From: CALDTK01 sp965215215
GTDB taxonomy: Bacteria; Bacteroidota; Bacteroidia; Chitinophagales; Saprospiraceae
Direction: 5' to 3'
Assembly: GCA_965215215.1 (NCBI GenBank)
Contig: OZ244043.1
Span: 434,001-498,000 of the forward strand
Length of the DNA stretch: 64,000 nucleotides
Position numbers and translations under genes: made by a program. How positions within the stretch are numbered: position 1 is the first letter of the stretch; every line of letters begins with the position of its first letter. The notes under the pieces are model-generated. The model made no database searches, had not been told where the DNA came from, and was given only the letters and a program-made list of their open reading frames with translations. Shown here in pieces: positions 1-7,926 of this stretch.

Positions 1-1326
1 GATGCGCCGTCGCACGTTCGCGTAATCGCGATCCCGCAGGTCTACCCCGTCGATGAGTACGCTGCCGGAACCGGGATCGAAGTTGCGCAGCAGCAGCTCG
101 ACCAGTGTGGATTTTCCTGATCCGGTACGGCCGATCACCGCCAACTTTTGTCCCGCCCCCAGGGTAAAGCTTACCCCCCGCAGCGCGTGCGCGCCACCGT
201 CCGGGTAGGTGAAGTTGACCTCACGAAATTCGACGGCACCCTCCAGGCGGGCTCGACTCGCGGGTACGCGACTCTTGACGTCCGGTTCCTCCTGGAAGAA
301 TTCGTTGATCCGCTGCTGCGAGGCCGACGCTTGCTGTACGATCGACGCGATCCACCCGATCGCGGTCACCGGCCAGGTGAGCATGTTGATGTAAATCACG
401 AACTCGGCTACGTTGCCGGGTGTAATCGCCCCGCTGATCACTTTGAGTCCGCCTACGTACACCGTGATCACCGTCGCCGTGCCGATCAGCATGATCATGA
501 TGGGGAAGAAGGCGGCGTCGACCTTGGCTAGCTGCATGGACTTAACCCGGTAATCTTCGGTCTGCGATCCGAACACGCGGCCGAGGGACGCCTCCTGCGT
601 GTAGCTCTTCACCACCCGTATACCCGAGAAAACCTCCTGTGCCGTGGAGTTTAGCTTGGCGATTTGCTGGGCGATCACCGTCGAGCGACGGTTGATGAGG
701 TCGGACACGTAGTAGATGGTCACGCTCAGGATGGGCAGCGGTGCCAGGGCGTACAGGGTTAACTCCACGTTGACCTGGAGCATGGCGTACACCACGAAGA
801 TGAAGGTCGAAACGAGGTTGACGCCGTACAGGACCGCGGGCCCGAGGTACATCCTCACCTTATTCACGTCTTCGGTGATCCGGCTCATCAGGTCGCCCGT
901 GCGGTTCCGCTTGTAAAAGCCCCGGCTCAGCGCTTGGTAGTGATCGTATAGATCCCGACGCAGATCGTATTCGATGAGCCTACTCACCACGATGATCGTC
1001 TGCCGCATGAAATACATGAACACCCCCATGAGCAGCGCCAACAGCAGTACCAGTCCACCGAAGAGCAGCAAAGTTTGACCGATGGAGTCGAAGAGCGCTT
1101 GCCTCGCACCGGGGAAATCTTGTACACTCCGGTAAAACCCGAGGTTTTCGACCACCAAGTCGAGTGCCTCCCGGATCACCTGCGGCTGTAGCACCGCGAA
1201 GTAGTTGCTCAGGCTCACGAACACCATCCCCGCCAGCACGCGCCATTTGTAGCGCAGGAAGTAGTGATTGAGGAAGGCGAGGTTCTTCACGGTGCGAAGA
1301 AACGCAAGTCCGTACCTTGGACTCAT
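1..1326 (-). CDS. ABC exporter, fused permease and ATPase (N-terminal part; 3' end outside window)
   Basis: Membrane exporter half-transporter, expected to work as a dimer in the inner membrane. About 442 codons are in the window. The N-terminal half is hydrophobic, with an early segment around VLAGMVFVSLSNYF and a strong one around LLLFGGLVLLLALLMGVFMY, as in type I exporter membrane domains. The ATPase domain begins near residue 360, and the Walker A motif GRTGSGKST is encoded near bases 117-143; the signature and Walker B motifs lie beyond the window edge. The chosen ATG (1324-1326) directly abuts the ATG of the divergent gene, forming CATATG; a GTG twelve codons later is an alternative. 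No C39 peptidase domain precedes the membrane domain, so it does not look like a bacteriocin-type processing exporter. Substrate unknown. Confidence 0.85.
   Translation of the reverse strand, partial: MSPRYGLAFLRTVKNLAFLNHYFLRYKWRVLAGMVFVSLSNYFAVLQPQVIREALDLVVENLGFYRSVQDFPGARQALFDSIGQTLLLFGGLVLLLALLMGVFMYFMRQTIIVVSRLIEYDLRRDLYDHYQALSRGFYKRNRTGDLMSRITEDVNKVRMYLGPAVLYGVNLVSTFIFVVYAMLQVNVELTLYALAPLPILSVTIYYVSDLINRRSTVIAQQIAKLNSTAQEVFSGIRVVKSYTQEASLGRVFGSQTEDYRVKSMQLAKVDAAFFPIMIMLIGTATVITVYVGGLKVISGAITPGNVAEFVIYINMLTWPVTAIGWIASIVQQASASQQRINEFFQEEPDVKSRVPASRARLEGAVEFREVNFTYPDGGAHALRGVSFTLGAGQKLAVIGRTGSGKSTLVELLLRNFDPGSGSVLIDGVDLRDRDYANVRRRI
1306..1320 (+). promoter_or_regulatory. Putative -7 promoter box upstream of the CotH-like gene
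   Basis: TACCTTGG at 1313-1320 resembles the Bacteroidota -7 element TAnnTTTG. Its first T lies exactly 14 bases before the A of the start codon at 1327, which would put transcription initiation at or within a few bases of the ATG. No Shine-Dalgarno-like sequence is present. The same spacing occurs upstream of three other genes in this window. Confidence 0.4.
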
Positions 1327-2976
1327 ATGTTTAAGTCACCGCTGAGGTATAGCTTCCTGTGCAGCTGTCTGTTTTGCGCAAGCTACCCAGTGCACGCTCA
1401 GACGCCCCTCGAGTCCCAACTGCCGATACTCGAGATAAGCGCTCGCGCGGACCGGATACCGGACGACCGGAAGATCGTCGCGACGATGCGGCTGGTCTAC
1501 AACGGAGAGGGTGCGGTCAACGTCGAGGGAGCCGTCACGCGTGATTACACCGGTTCGGTAGCCATCGAGCGGCGGGGTTCGAGCTCGCAGTCGCTTTTCC
1601 CGAAGATCGGTTACGCCCTCGAGCTACGCGAAAGCGATGGCACCACCGACCGGGACGCCGCCCTGCTGGGGATGCCGGAGGAGGAGGACTGGGTGCTGCA
1701 CGGACCGTACTCCGATAAAACGCTGCTCCGCAATGCCTTCAGCTACACCCTCGCCGGAGCGATCATGCCGTACGCCCCGCGGTCGCGATTCGTCGAGCTC
1801 GTACTCGGCGAAGAATACCTCGGCGTGTATCTACTCACCGAACGAATTAAACGCGACAAAAACCGCGTCGATATTTCGAAGCTGAAGCCGGGGGACACCG
1901 ACGGGGATCAGCTTACCGGCGGGTACATCATCAAGGTAGATAAGTCAACGGGCGAAAATTTTAACTTTCCCACGAATTGGAAGAATGAGCGCGTAGACCT
2001 CGACTACGCAACCGCCCAAACCGAGTTTTACTACCACTACCCTAAGCCCGCGGATATCGTTAGCGAGCAACGTGGGTACATCCGATCGGTAACCAGGGAT
2101 TTCGAGGCGCGCTTGGCGGGACCCGACTTCGCGGATCCGGACCGCGGCTACGCCGCCGTGATCGACGTGGGGAGCTTCGTAGACTTCATGCTCGTCAACG
2201 AAATCACGCGCAACGTCGACGGGTACCGGCTCAGTACCTACCTGTTCAAAGATCGCGACAGCGAGGGGGGGCGGCTCCGGATGGGTCCGGTCTGGGACTT
2301 CAATTTAGCTTTGGCGAACGCGGACTACTGCAAAGGCGCGGATACGTTGGGGTGGGCTTACGAATTCAATCTCGTTTGCCCGGACGACATCTTCCAGGCA
2401 CCATTTTGGTGGCAACGTTTTATGGAAGATCCCGGCTTCCGCGACGCCCTCGCAACCCGGTACACCGCCTTGCGGCAAAACGGCCCCCTCTCCGACGCGT
2501 CGCTCATCCAGCGTCTCGACAGTTTACAAGACGAACTGAGCGGTGGTCCCGCGGAGCGCAACTTCCGCCGCTGGCCCGTTATCGGGGAGCGGGTTTGGCC
2601 CAATGCCTACGTCGAAACGAGCTACGACGACGCGGTTGACTTTCTGCGGACTTGGCTACCCCGCCGCATGGCCTGGCTCGATGCGGCGATAGGATCGAGG
2701 ACGACGTCGGTCGCTCCCCCGCCTCAACGAAGTCCGCTTGCGATCACGTTGAGTCCGAACCCCGGCTACGATCGAGTGCGATTGGAAGGACTGGCGGATT
2801 TCCTCGAACCGGGATTGAGGTTCCGCTGGCTGGACGTAACGGGGGCGGTTTTGCGGGAGCAGCAACTCAGCAGTAGCCGCGATGCCATATCGACGCCCGG
2901 CGGGTCGGGACTCTATTTTTGGACGGCGGAAAGCGCCGGCCGGATAGTCGCCCGCGGGAGATGGGTACGTCAGTAA
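1327..2976 (+). CDS. CotH-family kinase-like protein with T9SS type A sorting domain
   Basis: Secreted or surface-attached protein of 549 residues. Residues 1-24 form a signal peptide (MFKSPLRYSF... ending PVHA before QTP). The body carries CotH-family landmarks: RGSSS at 83-87 followed by a Lys and YALEL, then LGVYLLTERI, GGYIIKVDK, and GPVWDFN at 320-326, where the Asp is the expected catalytic metal-binding residue. CotH proteins of Bacillus are atypical protein kinases; activity here is inferred from family membership. The last ~80 residues (from about 470, SPNPGYDRVRLEG) match a T9SS C-terminal sorting domain, so export through the outer membrane by the gliding/Por system is expected. 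The ATG at 1327 is preferred over an upstream in-frame start at 1264, because it gives a clean signal peptide. A lipoprotein gene follows after 21 bases. Confidence 0.85.
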   Translation: MFKSPLRYSFLCSCLFCASYPVHAQTPLESQLPILEISARADRIPDDRKIVATMRLVYNGEGAVNVEGAVTRDYTGSVAIERRGSSSQSLFPKIGYALELRESDGTTDRDAALLGMPEEEDWVLHGPYSDKTLLRNAFSYTLAGAIMPYAPRSRFVELVLGEEYLGVYLLTERIKRDKNRVDISKLKPGDTDGDQLTGGYIIKVDKSTGENFNFPTNWKNERVDLDYATAQTEFYYHYPKPADIVSEQRGYIRSVTRDFEARLAGPDFADPDRGYAAVIDVGSFVDFMLVNEITRNVDGYRLSTYLFKDRDSEGGRLRMGPVWDFNLALANADYCKGADTLGWAYEFNLVCPDDIFQAPFWWQRFMEDPGFRDALATRYTALRQNGPLSDASLIQRLDSLQDELSGGPAERNFRRWPVIGERVWPNAYVETSYDDAVDFLRTWLPRRMAWLDAAIGSRTTSVAPPPQRSPLAITLSPNPGYDRVRLEGLADFLEPGLRFRWLDVTGAVLREQQLSSSRDAISTPGGSGLYFWTAESAGRIVARGRWVRQ

Positions 2977-2997
2977 TCGACGTATCCTTAGTGCGAC

Positions 2998-3795
2998 ATG
3001 GGTAAAACACTTCTATTCTTACTCTTAGCGAGCTTGGGACCCGCTTGCGGCACGGACGCAGAACCTCACGTTACAGAGCCGGTGTCCGTGCCCGAGGACA
3101 TCGACGAGGTCGCCGAGATGATCATCACCGGCGCTACTCGGTTCTCGGGGGTAGATAAGCTCAGCGACGACGCGAGGGCCTCTTTTCGCTTCAGAGATCG
3201 AACGTACACCTACGAACGAGTGGCTAATGCCTATACCTACACCAGAGAATTTACCGATAGCGCCGGTGCCGCGGTAGTCGACGTGCTGACAGATTCCGGA
3301 ATCAGTCGGACGGTGGCCGGCGTCAAAAATTCACTCTCCGCCAAACAGGCCCGCGGTTACACCGAGTCGGTTAACTCCGTGATTTACTTCGCGTTCTTGC
3401 CACTGGCCTTAAAGGACGATGCGGTACGCAGCGCGTACGAAGGTCCGGATTCACTCGCCGGTAGATCCTACCACCGCGTGCGCGTTTCCTTCGTGCAGGA
3501 AGGGGGCGGCAGCGATTTTGAAGACGAGTTTCTGTACTGGTTCGACGCCGAAGACCTCTCCCTCGATTTCCTAGCGTACGCATACGAAACCGACGGTGGC
3601 GGGGTCCGCTTCCGCGAGGCGATCAACGCCCGTGAGGTGAACGGCGTACGCGTACAGGACTACCGTAACTACCGCGCGGAACCAGAGCGCAGCTTACCGC
3701 TCGAGGCGATGGCCGATGCCTGGCGCGCGGGTGAATTAGTGCTGTTGAGTTTGATCGAACTGGAGGACGTCCGGATCGATCCGGACGTAGATTAG
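2998..3795 (+). CDS. Putative lipoprotein, DUF6503-like
   Basis: 265 residues. The N-terminus (MGKTLLFLLLASLGPACG) is a short lipoprotein-type signal with a Cys at position 17, though GPAC is a loose lipobox. The rest is a mixed acidic domain with no catalytic motif I can name; its general pattern (MIITGATRFSGVDKL, FRDRTYTYERV, LAGRSYHRVRVSF, WFDAEDLSLDFLAY) resembles the Bacteroidota DUF6503 family, which has an LolA/LppX-like beta half-barrel fold. It follows the CotH-like gene by 21 bases on the same strand and may be co-transcribed. Its stop codon overlaps that of the convergent SDR gene by four bases (3792-3795). Confidence 0.7.
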   Translation: MGKTLLFLLLASLGPACGTDAEPHVTEPVSVPEDIDEVAEMIITGATRFSGVDKLSDDARASFRFRDRTYTYERVANAYTYTREFTDSAGAAVVDVLTDSGISRTVAGVKNSLSAKQARGYTESVNSVIYFAFLPLALKDDAVRSAYEGPDSLAGRSYHRVRVSFVQEGGGSDFEDEFLYWFDAEDLSLDFLAYAYETDGGGVRFREAINAREVNGVRVQDYRNYRAEPERSLPLEAMADAWRAGELVLLSLIELEDVRIDPDVD

Positions 3796-4586
3796 ATGTC
3801 GATCGACTGTACCGAGCCACCGTCCACCCGGTAGTTAGCACCCACCACAAAGCTGGCCAGCTCCGAACAGAGAAACGCTACGACCGCCGCTACCTCCTCG
3901 GCCCGACCTCGCCGGTTGAGTACCAGGTGCGGACGATCATCTTTGAGGAACTCCGCAATCGCCTCCTCCTTAGTGATCCCTTTCTCCTTGGCGGTCTTCT
4001 CTATCATCCCATCCGTCATGTCCGTGGCGATGAATGCGGGCGCCACCGAGTTGACGATCACACCGTCGGGAGCGTAGCTCTGGGCCATCGCTTTGACGAA
4101 AGTGAGCACCGAGGCTTTTGCGGCGTTGTAGACGGCTTCGTCGGCGTATGGCTGTGCGACGTTTTCGGAGGTGAAGAACACCGCCCTGCCCCAGCCGCGC
4201 TTCCGCATAGCCGGAATGAAGGCCCTCGCGATCCGTACGCCGGAGAGAAAATCGATCTCGAAGGCCTCCTCGTAATCGGCGTCGCTGATGTCATCCAACG
4301 GATCGCCTTTGGCCCCCGTGATGCCCGCGGTGTGAACTAGGATGTCTACATTTTTCGCCCCGTTAACTAGCGCCTCGATCCCTTCTTCCTTCGTTAGGTC
4401 AGCCACGATCGTTTGTACCCGCTCGCTTCCTCCGAGAGTTTCGGCGGTTTCCGCGAGTTGCTTCCCGTCGACATCGGTCAGAATGACCCTAACGCCTTCT
4501 TCGAGTAAGAATTTAGCCGTGGCTGCACCCATACCACCGGCTGCACCGGTGATTAAGGCTGTACGGGAGGAGATACCGAGGTCCAT
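3792..4586 (-). CDS. Short-chain dehydrogenase/reductase (SDR)
   Basis: 264-residue classical SDR oxidoreductase, expected to be cytoplasmic and NAD(P)H-dependent. The cofactor-binding motif TGAAGGMG lies near residue 12, an acidic residue (LTDVDG) at the end of beta-2 suggests NAD preference, and the active site has Ser in FFTSENV and YNAAK near residue 157-161. The C-terminal VGANYRVDGG is the usual SDR ending. The ATG at 4586 is chosen because MDLGISSRTALITG gives the normal short N-terminus; an upstream start at 4655 would overlap ubiX. It lies 44 bases downstream of ubiX on the same strand, so the two may be one unit. Substrate cannot be read from sequence. Confidence 0.85.
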   Translation of the reverse strand: MDLGISSRTALITGAAGGMGAATAKFLLEEGVRVILTDVDGKQLAETAETLGGSERVQTIVADLTKEEGIEALVNGAKNVDILVHTAGITGAKGDPLDDISDADYEEAFEIDFLSGVRIARAFIPAMRKRGWGRAVFFTSENVAQPYADEAVYNAAKASVLTFVKAMAQSYAPDGVIVNSVAPAFIATDMTDGMIEKTAKEKGITKEEAIAEFLKDDRPHLVLNRRGRAEEVAAVVAFLCSELASFVVGANYRVDGGSVQSIDI

Positions 4587-4630
4587 TTGGGGTAGAGCTG
4601 ATCGAGTGCTAGAGTCCGCAAAACATGTCG

Positions 4631-5215
4631 CTACTCGGCCGTTCGTTCGCCCCACCGATAAATGCCATCGAGCTCGAAACCGGCTAGGTCGAGCACGCGG
4701 TTCGTCACCGTCCGGGCCAACGCTTCGAAGTCGGCCGGTTTGCTATAAAAGCTCGGGTTACACGGTGAAATGATGGCACCCGCTTCGGTTACGGCAACCA
4801 TGTTCCTGAGGTGAATCAGGCTGTAGGGTTTGTCGCGGGGACACAAGATCAGGCGCCGGTGCTCTTTCAGCGCCACGTCGCAGGCCCGGGTAATTAGGTT
4901 ATCGCTCACCCCCGAGGCCACGCGCCCCAACACCCCCATCGAGCACGGGCACACGATAACCGTGTCGTACCGCGCTGAGCCGCTCGCGAAAGGGGCCATA
5001 AAATCTCGACTCTCGTAGAAGTCGAACGGGTACTCCCCGTAGCTGTGGGAACCCAACTCGTAATCCCAGTTAAACTTGGCGTTGTCGCTCATGACCACAC
5101 CCAACGCATCCCACTGCTCGCGTAGGGGGCCGGCCAGGTCGTCGAAAAGGGTCTTGGCGTAAATGCTTCCGCTCGAACCGCCAACTCCCACCACCACACG
5201 CTTACCTACCCCCAT
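4631..5215 (-). CDS. ubiX: Flavin prenyltransferase UbiX
   Basis: 194 residues. UbiX transfers a dimethylallyl group to FMN, making the prenyl-FMN cofactor used by UbiD-type decarboxylases. The FMN-binding N-terminal motif is present (VVVGVGGSSGSIYAK), as are VIVCPCSMGVLGRVASGVSDNLITRA and LCPRDKPYSLIHLRNM, typical of UbiX/Pad1. No ubiD lies in the window. The ATG at 5215 is preferred over a start at 5368 because the extra 51 residues are rich in charged residues, unlike the family, and lie over the divergent comEC start. The start codons of ubiX and comEC are only 12 bases apart. Confidence 0.9.
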   Translation of the reverse strand: MGVGKRVVVGVGGSSGSIYAKTLFDDLAGPLREQWDALGVVMSDNAKFNWDYELGSHSYGEYPFDFYESRDFMAPFASGSARYDTVIVCPCSMGVLGRVASGVSDNLITRACDVALKEHRRLILCPRDKPYSLIHLRNMVAVTEAGAIISPCNPSFYSKPADFEALARTVTNRVLDLAGFELDGIYRWGERTAE

Positions 5216-5227
5216 AGCCTCTGCAAG

Positions 5228-7339
5228 GTGCAAAGCGAACGATGGTTGCTGATCGCGCGGCCCTACTTTGCGTGCGTGATCTCTTGGGCAACGGTTCCGG
5301 CGCTTCGATTGGCCCTCGCATTTGCGTGCGGCGTGGTCGCGGTTGCCCTTACCCCAGCCACTGACCACGCCCCGGCGCTCATTGGCGGGTGCTTAGTAAC
5401 CGCCGCGCTGTTGTTTTGGCCTACCTCGTTGGTCCAGCGCACGCGCGTCCGCGGCCTCGGAGTCCTGTGTGCCACCTGCTTGGTCGGCGCGCTGGTCGGT
5501 CTGCGCAACCCAAACGCCACCGCTTACTCTACGCCCCTACCCGAGAGCACCACCGGATACGTCGTAAAGCTGGAGCAGGCCCCCCAACGCCAGGGGGGGT
5601 GGTTGCGCGCCGATGGACGAGTCCTCCGGCTGTACGCCGACTCCACCTGGCGCGACACGAGTTTTCGCGCGCGACTCATGTTGGACACCGCCTACGCGGA
5701 CAGTCTACTCGGACGTGGCGCTATACTCGTGGGTCGGAGCGAGCTCGCCGAGCCGAAGTCTCCGCTTAACCCCCATACCTTCGATTTTCGCAGCTACCTA
5801 CGCGATCAGGGGATCGGGTTACAAACCTGGATTCGACCCGCCCAGGCGAGGGTACTATCCCCCGCAAGCCCACCCACGTTCGTCGAAAGAATACGCAGCT
5901 CCGTAGCGGAGCGTATCGTCGCGGCGTTCCCGCGATCCCCGGAAGCCGGCGTCGCTATCGCGCTCCTGCTCGGCGATAAATCCGCCCTCGACGAGACGAC
6001 CCGAAACGATTACGTGCAGGCGGGCGCGGTCCACGTGCTCGCCGTATCCGGATTACACACCGGTATCGTCGCCGCGATCATCACTTTCCTGCTTCGCGGG
6101 CTGGGGAAACGGGCGCGCCCGTTGCAAATTTTACTGTTGTGGATAGGTCTCGGAGCCTACGTGGCTCTAACGGGCTACGCGCCGAGCGTGCAGCGCGCCG
6201 CGGTCATGTTCGGGATTCTTTTCGCCGGTCGGTTGGCCCGACTCGACAGCAATGGATTCAACAGCTTAGGGTTGAGCGCTATCCTCCTCCTGCTCGTCAA
6301 TCCCAATTTCATCTTCGAGTTGGGATTTCAACTGTCCTACCTCGCCGTAGGCGGAATACTCGCCTTCTACCCTACGCTGAGTCGGATACTCCGATCCCCC
6401 CTCCGCCCTGTAAACTGGCTCGGTCAGTCGGTTGCGATCGGTTTGGCCGCCACGCTCGCCACGGCACCACTCACCGTTTATTACTTCCACCAGTTTCCGA
6501 TCTACTTCGCCGTTTCCGGCAGCTTCGCCGTCCCGCTAGTCGGAGCGGCGCTGTGGTTCCTGCTCGCCGGACTGAGCGCCCAGGCGCTCCTCGCGATCTT
6601 CGGTTTGAACGCCGCGTGGGCGCTGCTACCGGGCTACGCCTGCGTCTGGATCATGAATCGGGGCTTAGCGCAGGTTACTGCCCTGCCCTCGGCGCTTGTG
6701 CAGGGTCTGTGGCCGAGCGCCCTTACCTGTGCGCTTGCCTTAGCTTGCGTAGCCCTCGCCGGAGCGGCTACGCTTCGTCGTCGGTTTGCCCCAGCGCTCG
6801 CCGCCGGGTTCTGCTTCGTGGCCTGCTCCGGCAGCTACGTCTTCGACAGCTTCCAGAAATCGGGCTTCAGTGAGGTAATTACCTACAGCCTGCGCTCCGG
6901 GCAGCTCACCGATGTCATTGCCGCCGGGCAGGTAGTCACGCTTTCGCAAAAACCGGTTTCGGATGCCGAACTAGCGCGGAGTATCCTTCCGCACCGCTCA
7001 GCGTACAACCTGGTTAGTGCCAAAACAGCGAGTCTAGTTGACAGCCTTAGCACTCGTATCCCAGGGCTGGTGGCCTATTCGGCTTTAGGTCGGGTTTGGC
7101 TCGTTTTACCGGATCGTGCGCACGGGTACGCCGACAGCGGACCGCCCGTCGATTTTGCGATCGTCCAGGAGACGCGCAAAACCGAACCGTCGACGCTGGC
7201 GAAAGCGTTCCGAAAAACCCCTTTGGTGTTGACCCAACGGCCCCCTCCCTGGCGGCGTGCAGCTTGGAGTGATAGCGGCTTACGGATTCATGAACTAAGA
7301 AGCAGCGGTTCGTACACCATCAAAACATCCTCTAATTAG
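5228..7339 (+). CDS. comEC: ComEC/Rec2-family DNA uptake membrane protein
   Basis: 703 residues, polytopic inner-membrane protein proposed to form the channel that moves single-stranded DNA into the cell during transformation. The N-terminal region has hydrophobic segments and a DUF4131-like domain (about 20-190). The competence domain (about 220-510) contains the hallmark LLGDKSALDETTRNDYVQAGAVHVLAVSGLHTG-type region, given here only by position (residues 246-280), with LAVSGLH clearly visible, followed by many membrane spans. The C-terminus (about 540-703) is short and lacks a recognisable metallo-beta-lactamase domain, as in many Bacteroidota homologues. The start is a GTG at 5228; a GTG at 5276 is possible. 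A helix-hairpin-helix protein lies 587 bases downstream. Confidence 0.88.
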   Translation: MQSERWLLIARPYFACVISWATVPALRLALAFACGVVAVALTPATDHAPALIGGCLVTAALLFWPTSLVQRTRVRGLGVLCATCLVGALVGLRNPNATAYSTPLPESTTGYVVKLEQAPQRQGGWLRADGRVLRLYADSTWRDTSFRARLMLDTAYADSLLGRGAILVGRSELAEPKSPLNPHTFDFRSYLRDQGIGLQTWIRPAQARVLSPASPPTFVERIRSSVAERIVAAFPRSPEAGVAIALLLGDKSALDETTRNDYVQAGAVHVLAVSGLHTGIVAAIITFLLRGLGKRARPLQILLLWIGLGAYVALTGYAPSVQRAAVMFGILFAGRLARLDSNGFNSLGLSAILLLLVNPNFIFELGFQLSYLAVGGILAFYPTLSRILRSPLRPVNWLGQSVAIGLAATLATAPLTVYYFHQFPIYFAVSGSFAVPLVGAALWFLLAGLSAQALLAIFGLNAAWALLPGYACVWIMNRGLAQVTALPSALVQGLWPSALTCALALACVALAGAATLRRRFAPALAAGFCFVACSGSYVFDSFQKSGFSEVITYSLRSGQLTDVIAAGQVVTLSQKPVSDAELARSILPHRSAYNLVSAKTASLVDSLSTRIPGLVAYSALGRVWLVLPDRAHGYADSGPPVDFAIVQETRKTEPSTLAKAFRKTPLVLTQRPPPWRRAAWSDSGLRIHELRSSGSYTIKTSSN

Positions 7340-7926
7340 CTTCCGCGCTTCGTATTCGGACAGCAGCTACGCTCGGTCCCGTCTCAGCAAAGAGTCTACG
7401 GTAACTGATGCTTCAATCCGCAGATGCATAACGGTTGGTAAGCTCAGATTGGGGGGATTTAAACCCTAAACCCAATAGCCTGTTTAGGCGCCTGCGTTCG
7501 ACTAAAAATTGGCTGGTCTTGGGATCCTCATCGTCCGCAAGGCCCGTGATAGCGCTGCTGGTCCTACGTTTTCTTTCGTAACGAGCTTAAAGTCAGCTGC
7601 GATCGTACTAGATCGCCGGTTCCGGGGTGAGCCTTAACTCTATTCTGCAAACTTGGCCAACGTCTCCCTCGCACCTTGAGATAAAATCACTACGGTCAAA
7701 CGAAGCCTCAGCTCGAAATTGTATTCCTTCGCGACTCCGGAAAGATAGTACGCGACACGTGCGTAGCTCATGGAGGGGCCAACCTCGCTCGACCCCGATC
7801 GACTACCTCGAATTAAGTAATTATCGGGCGTACAACTCCGTGTTTACTAACCCCTGAAGTTTCGTTATATACGTTTAGTTAGCTGATAGGCTTAGGTTTC
7901 GATCGAATCGAAGATCACCCTACGAG
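7340..7926. other. 587-base gap between comEC and the HhH gene, no gene identified
   Basis: This stretch is visibly more AT-rich than its flanks. No tRNA, tmRNA, RNase P or SRP RNA signature could be found by eye. The only open frames are short: a 76-codon GTG-initiated frame on plus (7627-7857) and an opposing minus-strand frame of about 43 codons starting with ATG near 7772 (MSYARVAYYLSGVAKEYNFE...). Neither has a recognised motif. -7-like boxes TACGTTTT (7565-7572) and TACGTTTA (7870-7877) occur on plus; the latter could serve the downstream gene. It could be a degraded gene or an unrecognised RNA. Confidence 0.4.

Noticed and set aside
1..1326. The truncated ABC exporter as the processing exporter for the GG-leader peptide
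   Set aside because: No N-terminal C39 peptidase domain and it is 50 kb away from the peptide gene in this window.
7627..7857. 76-codon GTG-initiated frame in the comEC-HhH gap
   Set aside because: Composition is unlike real genes here (many Ser/Arg, no motif). An opposing frame of similar size is equally plausible, so neither is called as a gene.
7340..7926. tmRNA, RNase P RNA or SRP RNA in the gap
   Set aside because: Conserved segments of these RNAs (tmRNA tag and acceptor arms, RNase P GAGGAAAGTCC-type core, SRP loop) could not be found on either strand.
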